Assembly (NCBI RefSeq): GCF_040225985.1
Contig: NZ_JBBPEU010000008.1
Coordinates: 130,406-194,405 of the forward strand
Source: Shimia sp040225985
GTDB taxonomy: Bacteria; Pseudomonadota; Alphaproteobacteria; Rhodobacterales; Rhodobacteraceae
DNA: 64,000 nt
Direction of reading: 5' to 3'
A model generated the notes under the pieces. It made no database searches. It saw only the letters and a list, made by a program, of their open reading frames with translations, and was not told where the DNA came from. A program made the position numbers and the translations under genes. Below, piece after piece: positions 18,281-24,949 of the stretch; the first letter of the stretch is position 1, and every line of letters begins with the position of its first letter.

Positions 18281-20254
18281 ATGGGGAAACTGCTGGGATC
18301 TGTACGGCTGCGCCTGCTTTTGCTGGCTCTGCTGCCGCTGATCGTGCTGATGCCCCTGCTGCTGTTGACGGCGATGACGCGCTGGACCTCGGATTACGAC
18401 AAGGTTCTGATTGCCAACGTGGAAAGCGACCTGCGCATTGCCGAACAGTATCTGGGTCAGATCATCCTCGCGACGGGCACGAATGTGCGCAGCGTCGCCG
18501 AATCCCGCACCTTTGAGACCGTGATCCAGACCGACGGCACGGCTTTCGACCAGTATCTCGCCCAGCGGCAATGGGATCTGCGGCTGGATTTTCTGTATTT
18601 CATGCCGCTAGACGAGGCGGTCGAGGCGGGTGAGGATTGGCCCGTGATCGCCCGTGCAGCGCGGGGGGAGCTGGCCACGGATATCGATATTTTTTCGGCC
18701 CCCGACCTGTGGCAGATCTCGTCCGATCTTGAGGAACGCGCGCGTCTGCCGCTGATCGACACCGAAGCCGCCGTGCCCACCACCCGCCAGTTCGAGGATC
18801 GCGGAATGGTCGTACACACCGCCAGCCCGGTGCGCATCGAGGGGCATCAAGGTGTGTTGGTGGGGGGGATGCTTCTGAACCGCAATCTTCAGTTCATCGA
18901 CACGATCAACGCCCTTGTCTATCGCGACGACGGCACCGGCGAGGCGCGTCAGGGCACGGCGACCCTGTTTCTGGACGATGTGCGGGTCTCGACAAATGTC
19001 CGCCTGTTTGAGGATGTCCGGGCCCTGGGCACGCGGGTTTCGGCGGTAGTGCGGTCCAAGGTGCTGGGCCAGGGGCAGACCTGGCTGAACCGCGCCTTCG
19101 TGGTGAATGATTGGTATATCTCGGGCTATCTACCTCTGACCGACAGTTTCGGGGAGCGGGTCGGAATGCTGTATGTCGGGTTCCTCGAAGCCCCCTTTGC
19201 CGCCGCGAAACGCGCGGCTTATTGGACGATCCTCGGGGCGTTTATCGCGGTTCTGACCCTGTCTGTGCCGGTCTTTCTGTTACTGGCCAAGGGCATCTTT
19301 TCGCCGCTTGAACGCATGACCCAGACCATGAAAAAGGTCGAGGGGGGTGATCTCAATGCGCGCATCGGTGATGTGGGATCACGGGACGAAATCGGGCAGG
19401 TTGCGGGACATCTCGACACCCTTCTGGACCAGATACAGGAACGCGACCGTGCGCTCCGGTCCTGGGCGGACGAGTTGAACGATCGCGTCGAACGCCGCAC
19501 CGCCGAATTGCGCGCAGCCAACAAGAAACTGGAAGAGACGTTCAAACAACTTGTCATGTCCGAAAAGTTGGCCTCGATTGGCGAAATCACCGCGGGCGTC
19601 GCGCATGAGATCAACAACCCGGTCGCCGTCATTCAGGGCAATGTAGACGTGATCCGCCAGACGCTCACCCCCGAGGCCACCGGTGACGTCGAAACCGAGC
19701 TGGACCTGATCGACCGGCAGGTGCAGCGGATCGAGGCCATTGTGGGCAAGCTGTTGCAATTCGCCCGTCCGACCGAGTTCGGAACCCACGAAGAAAGTGT
19801 CGATCTTGCCCCGCTGGTCGAGGATTGTCTCGTTTTGGTGGATCACGTGATTTCCAAGCAGGCGATCAAGGTCGATATGCAGTTGCAGGATGCACCGTTT
19901 GTCTGCGTGACGCCGGGCGAAATGCAGCAGGTCATCATCAACCTTGTGATCAACGCCGCGCAGGCGATGGAGGGGCAGGGGCGGCTGGTTTTGACGCTGG
20001 ACACGGAAACCCGCGACGGGACCATCGGCGCGCGGCTGCGGGTGGCGGACAGTGGACCAGGTATCCCCGAGGACGTCATGCGGTCTGTATTTGATCCGTT
20101 CTACACGACCAAGCTTGGCGAAGGTACGGGGCTGGGGCTGTCGATCAGCCAGACCCTGATCCAGCGTGCGGGTGGTCTGATTTCGGTCGAGAACCGCGCC
20201 TCAGGTGGCGCGGAGTTCACGGTCTGGCTGCCCGCGTGTTCCGACAGTCTGTGA
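18281..20254 (+). CDS. Membrane sensor histidine kinase
   Basis: 657-residue inner-membrane kinase. A first membrane helix (about residues 10-32) is followed by a periplasmic sensor of about 275 residues resembling a double Cache fold, a second helix (about 312-335), HAMP, a coiled coil and HisKA with the phospho-acceptor in AHEINNP (His442). The ATPase domain has NLVINAAQAM, DSGPGIP and GTGLGLSIS boxes. It converges on the response-regulator gene at 20274 with 19 bases between stops, so the two are a likely pair transcribed from opposite ends. The regulator lies at the end of the formate dehydrogenase operon, so formate or a redox signal is a plausible input. Confidence 0.92.
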   Translation: MGKLLGSVRLRLLLLALLPLIVLMPLLLLTAMTRWTSDYDKVLIANVESDLRIAEQYLGQIILATGTNVRSVAESRTFETVIQTDGTAFDQYLAQRQWDLRLDFLYFMPLDEAVEAGEDWPVIARAARGELATDIDIFSAPDLWQISSDLEERARLPLIDTEAAVPTTRQFEDRGMVVHTASPVRIEGHQGVLVGGMLLNRNLQFIDTINALVYRDDGTGEARQGTATLFLDDVRVSTNVRLFEDVRALGTRVSAVVRSKVLGQGQTWLNRAFVVNDWYISGYLPLTDSFGERVGMLYVGFLEAPFAAAKRAAYWTILGAFIAVLTLSVPVFLLLAKGIFSPLERMTQTMKKVEGGDLNARIGDVGSRDEIGQVAGHLDTLLDQIQERDRALRSWADELNDRVERRTAELRAANKKLEETFKQLVMSEKLASIGEITAGVAHEINNPVAVIQGNVDVIRQTLTPEATGDVETELDLIDRQVQRIEAIVGKLLQFARPTEFGTHEESVDLAPLVEDCLVLVDHVISKQAIKVDMQLQDAPFVCVTPGEMQQVIINLVINAAQAMEGQGRLVLTLDTETRDGTIGARLRVADSGPGIPEDVMRSVFDPFYTTKLGEGTGLGLSISQTLIQRAGGLISVENRASGGAEFTVWLPACSDSL

Positions 20255-20273
20255 GACCAGAAAAGTCCGGGGC

Positions 20274-21623
20274 TCAGACGCCCCAGCTTGCGCATTTGCG
20301 GTCAATGGTTTTGCGCGACACGCCCAGACGGCGCGCGGCCTCGGCGCGGTTGCCGTCGCAGGCGTCCAGCACGTGCATGATATGGCGCTGCGTGACCAGA
20401 TCCAGCGTTTCAATGGCGCGTGTGCCGCTGACCGGTCCACTGCCGCTGAATTCGTCGGGAAAGGCCCCCAGAATGACCGAGCGCTCGATCAGATTGCGCA
20501 ATTCACGCACGTTGCCGGGCCAGTCATAACGGCTGAACTTGAGCAGGGTCTCTTCGTTCAAGTCCAGAGGCGGCATCCCGAGAGAGGTCGCGAACTGCTC
20601 CATGAACATTGCGGCCAGCTCGACAATATCCTCGGCCCGGTCGCGCAGGTTCGGCATCGCGATCTGCACGACGTTGATCCGGTGATAGAGGTCTGCGCGG
20701 AAGGTGCCCGCCTGAACCGCCTGTTCAAGGTTGGCGTTGGTGGCAAACAGGAACCGCAGGTTCAGAGGGATTTCGCGCTCGGCCCCGACCGGGCGAATGC
20801 GTTTTTCCTCAAGCACGCGCAATAGTGCCGCCTGCACCTGATCCGGCATCTGTGCGACTTCGTCCAGAAATAGCGTGCCCCCGTCCGCATGCAGGAACAA
20901 CCCGTCCTTGCGGTTGTTGTGCGCATCAATCAAGCCAAACAGTTCCTGCCCCACGCGGTCTGGTGCGATGGCGGCGCAATTGACGGCCACAAAGGGTTTC
21001 TCGGCCCGGTCCGACAGGGAATGCAGGGTACGTGCGGCAATTTCCTTGCCCGTGCCGCTGGCACCTGTGAACAGAACCGGCGTTGGCAGGGGCGCCAGCC
21101 GGTGCAGCATCTCGCGGGTTCCCTCGATCGCCAGCGATTTCCCTAACAGACGCCCGCGCGCCACGCTTTCCGACGACAGTTCGTGTTTCAGAAGATAGTT
21201 CTCGCGCCGCAGGTATTTCCGGTCCAGCGCGCGGGCCACCGCGTTCAGGATCTGGTTCGCACGAAAGGGTTTCAGCACGAAATCCGCCACGCCTGCCCGC
21301 AGCGCGGTGATCGCGGTCTCAAGATCGGCATATGCGGTGATCAGGATTGTATCGGCAAAGAACCCGACCCGGCCTTGTTCGCGCAGCCATTCAAGGCCGG
21401 TGCGGTTCGGCATGATATTGTCGAGGATCACCAGATCGAAATGCGCCTTGTCCAGAATGCGCGAGGCTTCGTCGGGCGATGCGGCCTGCTCCACTCGCTT
21501 GCAGCGCGGCGTCAGGATTTTGGTAAGAAAATTACGCATGCCGGGTTCGTCGTCGATCACGAGGATCGACGCACCAGCAAGGTTTTCTCCATAGTCGTCT
21601 TTGGGGGCAGGGGCTGCGATCAC
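20274..21623 (-). CDS. NtrC-type response regulator lacking GAFTGA
   Basis: 449-residue regulator with a receiver (Asp68 in LVILDNIMP), AAA+ domain (Walker A GASGTGKE, Walker B GGTLFLDEV) and a Fis-type helix-turn-helix at the end (NRAEAARRLGVSRKTI). Where sigma-54 activators carry ELFGHEKGAFTGA it reads ELFGLIDAHNNRKDG, four residues shorter, so the loop that contacts sigma-54 is absent. Such variants, as in Rhodobacter NtrC, act with the housekeeping sigma factor. It starts at GTG overlapping the 44-residue gene by GTGA, which ties it to the formate dehydrogenase operon. Partner kinase: the convergent gene at 18281. Confidence 0.9.
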   Translation of the reverse strand: MIAAPAPKDDYGENLAGASILVIDDEPGMRNFLTKILTPRCKRVEQAASPDEASRILDKAHFDLVILDNIMPNRTGLEWLREQGRVGFFADTILITAYADLETAITALRAGVADFVLKPFRANQILNAVARALDRKYLRRENYLLKHELSSESVARGRLLGKSLAIEGTREMLHRLAPLPTPVLFTGASGTGKEIAARTLHSLSDRAEKPFVAVNCAAIAPDRVGQELFGLIDAHNNRKDGLFLHADGGTLFLDEVAQMPDQVQAALLRVLEEKRIRPVGAEREIPLNLRFLFATNANLEQAVQAGTFRADLYHRINVVQIAMPNLRDRAEDIVELAAMFMEQFATSLGMPPLDLNEETLLKFSRYDWPGNVRELRNLIERSVILGAFPDEFSGSGPVSGTRAIETLDLVTQRHIMHVLDACDGNRAEAARRLGVSRKTIDRKCASWGV

Positions 21624-21754
21624 TGCGTGAGCCCCAGCCGCACGGCCTCTCCGGTAAAGCGTTCCGAGGCGGCAAAGCCGACCTCATCCAGAATCATATC
21701 CGCCCCTATGGCGATCACGATGATGGCGGCAAATCCTGCCAGCATGGCTTGCAT
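21620..21754 (-). CDS. 44-residue single-pass membrane protein in fdh operon
   Basis: Too short for routine gene calls, but well supported by context. It starts three bases after the stop of the WD40-cytochrome gene, and its stop overlaps the response regulator start (GTGA). The peptide is MQAMLAGFAAIIVIAIGADM followed by a polar tail with GFAASERFTGEAVRLGL. Residues 4-22 form one membrane helix; the remainder probably faces the periplasm. It may be a small subunit or assembly factor anchoring the cytochrome to the dehydrogenase complex. No homologue is known to me. Confidence 0.65.
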   Translation of the reverse strand: MQAMLAGFAAIIVIAIGADMILDEVGFAASERFTGEAVRLGLTQ

Positions 21755-21757
21755 GTT

Positions 21758-23047
21758 TCAGTTCTCCGAACTTGTGGCGCGTTTGAGGAAGGCGATCAGG
21801 TCCGCGCGGTCCTGTGCGCCGGTGATGCGTTGCTGCGGCATTTTCGAGCCGGGGATATAGTGATCCGGCCCGAGGTCGAACAGCAAGTCAATGGTATCAT
21901 CCGACCAGACAATGTCCGATCCGGTCAGTGTGGCGGAATAGCGGTATCCGTCAAGCGTGCCCGCGGCGCGTCCGAACACGCCAAACAGTGTCGGACCCGC
22001 CTTGCGTGACGGCGGCGGGGTCAGAGCGTGGCAGACGGCACATTTGCGCATGAACTGCCGTTCACCGTTGGGCATGGTGTCGGCATCCCGCAGAAAGGCG
22101 CGCTCGCCGCTGATGGCGGGATCAAATTCGCTGAGCAATGCCACCGGCCAGCGATAGGCCACGTCATCCAGCCCCCCGGCATAGATCATCGTGCCATCCG
22201 GCGAATAGGCCAGAGCCCAGACCGGTCCCTTACGGGTGGCCCGGAAATCGCGGGCGATCCGCCAGTCCTGCGTATCGATCACCATGATATAGCCGTGCCC
22301 GTCCCCCGCTGCGATCTGGTGGGTGCCGGCGTGATGGCTCATCGACAGGATCGGGCGACGGTCCAGCGTGAAATCGGCAATCGCGCTGCCGTCAACGGGG
22401 GATACCACGCGGGTCACGCCGTCTACCGCGCCATAGGCGATCCAGTCCGCTGTCGCGATGATCCGGTTGATCCCGAACCCGTGCGACACCAACGGACGCA
22501 TGGCATGAGGCGGTGCCGTGTCATAGGCAACAAGCCGTCCCGTCATGGTGGCCGCAAAAAGTGTCTTGCCATCCGGCGCATAGGCGACCGCATTCACGCC
22601 GCCATGATGCGCAGACAGGAACACTGGCGCCTGTCCTTCCTGCCACAACCCGATGGTGCCGTCCCAACTGGCCGTGGCGGTTTGCTGCCCGTCGGGGGAA
22701 ATGGCGATATCGCTGACCTTGCCTTTGTGACGTCCCAGTTCCGTGGCGCCGGAAAGATCCCAGCGCAACACCGCATAGTCATCTCCGGCCGAGATCAACG
22801 TTCCGTCCGGTGCAAAGGCGAGGGCCGTGACCGCAGCGTCATGGGCCTCGCGCCAGTGCGGGGTCGTACCGGTCCACCAGCCGACGGAATTGTCAAAACT
22901 GGCCGTGGCCACCTGTCCTGCGTCTGAAACGGCAATGTCCATGATCGGGCCGCCATGACCTTTGAGCGTGGCAAATTCGTCTTGCTGGGCGGGTGCATGA
23001 CCCGCCCAGAGGCTCACCGCAAAGCTGAGGAGGAAACGGTGAGGCAT
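21758..23047 (-). CDS. WD40 beta-propeller fused to cytochrome c
   Basis: 429 residues from the ATG at 23047, with a signal peptide ending GHAPAQ. Residues about 27-320 are WD40-type repeats (VTALAFAPDGTLISAGDDYAVLRWDL, VSDIAISPDGQQTATASWDGTIGLW, VWALAYSPDGTMIYAGGLDDVAYRW). The C-terminal 100 residues are a class-I cytochrome c with CAVCH (Cys336, Cys339, His340) and a Met ligand near 403 (SKMPQ). It follows fdhC after seven bases. It is probably periplasmic and could take electrons from the dehydrogenase or dock it to another partner. A propeller-cytochrome fusion is not a standard formate dehydrogenase subunit. Confidence 0.88.
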   Translation of the reverse strand: MPHRFLLSFAVSLWAGHAPAQQDEFATLKGHGGPIMDIAVSDAGQVATASFDNSVGWWTGTTPHWREAHDAAVTALAFAPDGTLISAGDDYAVLRWDLSGATELGRHKGKVSDIAISPDGQQTATASWDGTIGLWQEGQAPVFLSAHHGGVNAVAYAPDGKTLFAATMTGRLVAYDTAPPHAMRPLVSHGFGINRIIATADWIAYGAVDGVTRVVSPVDGSAIADFTLDRRPILSMSHHAGTHQIAAGDGHGYIMVIDTQDWRIARDFRATRKGPVWALAYSPDGTMIYAGGLDDVAYRWPVALLSEFDPAISGERAFLRDADTMPNGERQFMRKCAVCHALTPPPSRKAGPTLFGVFGRAAGTLDGYRYSATLTGSDIVWSDDTIDLLFDLGPDHYIPGSKMPQQRITGAQDRADLIAFLKRATSSEN

Positions 23048-23054
23048 CAGGCGC

Positions 23055-24254
23055 CTATTCAGCCGGGGCGGCGCCTTCGGGCTCGGCCTTGGCCTTGCCC
23101 TTTTCTTCTTCCAGCATCTCGTCCAGCCAGATCGAATGGTGCTGGTGGGCCCAGGCCTCGTCGACCTCGCCCGATCCCATCGCGTCATAGGCGCCTTCCA
23201 TCCCGACCGAGCCGATATAGATATGCGCAAGGATGATCGCCATCAGGACAAAGGCCACAATCGCGTGCCAAAGCTGGGCGTATTGCATCTCTTCCTGCGG
23301 CGACATGGTTTCCGGCAAAACCCCGAAGCCGAACAGTTCGGGCAGGCCGGTCCAATTCAGCATTGCGAAGGTCTTGGCAAAAAGCGGCATTTCGAACGGG
23401 AACAGCAGCGACAGCCCCGACACCGCAATGGATGTGCCCAGCACGATCACCGACCAGAAGATCAGTTTTTGACCGGCGTTGAATTTCTTGGCGGGCGGGT
23501 GGGCTTTGCCGACGATGCCACCGAACTGACGGATCCAGACCAGATCGGTGCGGTTCGGAATGTTGTGCACAACCCACATCACGAACACCATGACCAGCCC
23601 GACAATAAAGGCCCAGGCCACGTTGTTGTGAATCCATTTCGACCAGATCAACAGCGTGGCGTTGAATTCCTTGCCCAGATAGGGCGCGATGAAGGTCCGC
23701 CCGAACAATACGGCCAGCCCGGTGATCCCCAGAAGGATGAAAGACCCTGCCAGCAGCCAATGCCCAAAGCGTTCCACCGACTTGAACCGGGTCACGGTCC
23801 GGCCCGTCATCGGTTCGTCAATCTTGATGCGCCCCCGCAACAGGAAGAACAGGGCAAGCGCGCCAATAGTGCCCAGCAGCAGCCAACCGCCATAGGTGCG
23901 CAGCGGACCGTCACGATAGGCCTGCCACCACATGCCGCCGTCTTGCATCAGAACATCCGTGGCCTGACCTCGGGCGGAGACGGTGGTGTCGGCCGAGCCG
24001 TAACGCAGCGCACGCCAGAGTTCGGGGTCCGAGACGCCACCAAGCGTGCCCAGCTGTTCGCTGATGCCCTTGGCGTTCTCGTCGCTGCCGACGGCATCGC
24101 GGCGAAAGCTGTCGTCGATCTTCTGGCCCGCCTGACGAGCCATGATGTCTTCAAGTGTCTGCGCGCCACCCGTGGCGCTGCGATCGGATTCCTGCGCGAG
24201 TGCCGGGATGGCAACCATCAGCGACAGGACAAGTGCGAGTGCCATGCGAAGCAT
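23055..24254 (-). CDS. fdhC: Formate dehydrogenase cytochrome b (gamma) subunit
   Basis: 399-residue membrane subunit carrying haem b and passing electrons from FdhB to quinone or a cytochrome. The ATG at 24254 is preceded by GGAGGG. A signal peptide (ends AIPALAQ) and a long periplasmic N-terminal region of about 100 residues come first. Four core membrane helices follow, with His residues in VERFGHWLLAGSF, SKWIHNNVAWAF and LWHAIVAFVLMAIILAHIY. It ends with an acidic, Ala/Lys-rich tail. It sits between fdhB and the WD40-cytochrome gene. Confidence 0.92.
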   Translation of the reverse strand: MLRMALALVLSLMVAIPALAQESDRSATGGAQTLEDIMARQAGQKIDDSFRRDAVGSDENAKGISEQLGTLGGVSDPELWRALRYGSADTTVSARGQATDVLMQDGGMWWQAYRDGPLRTYGGWLLLGTIGALALFFLLRGRIKIDEPMTGRTVTRFKSVERFGHWLLAGSFILLGITGLAVLFGRTFIAPYLGKEFNATLLIWSKWIHNNVAWAFIVGLVMVFVMWVVHNIPNRTDLVWIRQFGGIVGKAHPPAKKFNAGQKLIFWSVIVLGTSIAVSGLSLLFPFEMPLFAKTFAMLNWTGLPELFGFGVLPETMSPQEEMQYAQLWHAIVAFVLMAIILAHIYIGSVGMEGAYDAMGSGEVDEAWAHQHHSIWLDEMLEEEKGKAKAEPEGAAPAE

Positions 24255-24337
24255 CGGCCACCCTCCTTGAATAAGAATGCATAAAAGTGCGAAAGCGGGC
24301 GGCCCGCACCGGGGCCGCCCTGTCCGTGCAGACGGGG

Positions 24338-24934
24338 TTAGCCGCCTTTCTGTTCGTAGGCTGTACCCCAGCCCCAAGCCCCCGAGCCAAAGCCACGGGC
24401 TACGACGCGTTCACGGTAGATCGCCGACACGACGTCGCCGTCACCGGCGAGCAGTGCCTTGGTCGAACACATCTCGGCACAGATCGGCAGTTTGCCCTCT
24501 GCAATACGGTTGCGGCCGTATTTCGAGAATTCCGCATTCGAGTGGTTCTCTTCGGGGCCACCGGCGCAGAAGGTACATTTGTCCATCTTGCCACGGCTTC
24601 CGAAGTTGCCAGCCTGCGGATATTGCGGCGCGCCGAACGGGCACGCGTAGAAGCAATAGCCACAACCGATGCACAGATCCTTCGAGTGCAGGACGACGCC
24701 TTCTTCGTTTTGATAGAAGCAATCGACCGGGCACACCGCCATACAGGGCGCGTCGGAACAATGCATACAGGCCACCGAGATCGAGCGTTCGCCGGGCTTG
24801 CCATCATTGATGGTCACAACACGGCGACGGTTGATGCCCCAGGGCACCTCGTGCTCGTTCTTGCAGGCTGTGACGCAGGCGTTGCACTCGATGCAGCGCT
24901 CGGCGTCGCAGAGAAACTTTGCTCTTGCTGCCAT
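24338..24934 (-). CDS. fdhB: Formate dehydrogenase iron-sulfur (beta) subunit
   Basis: 198-residue ferredoxin-like subunit transferring electrons from FdhA to the cytochrome b. It has four Cys clusters: CIECNACVTAC, CMHCSDAPCMAVCP, CIGCGYCFYACP and a late CTFC with CAEMC, matching the four 4Fe-4S centres of this family. There is no signal peptide, so it would travel with FdhA through the Tat system. It starts 15 bases after the fdhA stop, with GGAGGAGA upstream. Confidence 0.94.
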   Translation of the reverse strand: MAARAKFLCDAERCIECNACVTACKNEHEVPWGINRRRVVTINDGKPGERSISVACMHCSDAPCMAVCPVDCFYQNEEGVVLHSKDLCIGCGYCFYACPFGAPQYPQAGNFGSRGKMDKCTFCAGGPEENHSNAEFSKYGRNRIAEGKLPICAEMCSTKALLAGDGDVVSAIYRERVVARGFGSGAWGWGTAYEQKGG

Positions 24935-24949
24935 TTTCTCTTCTCCTCC

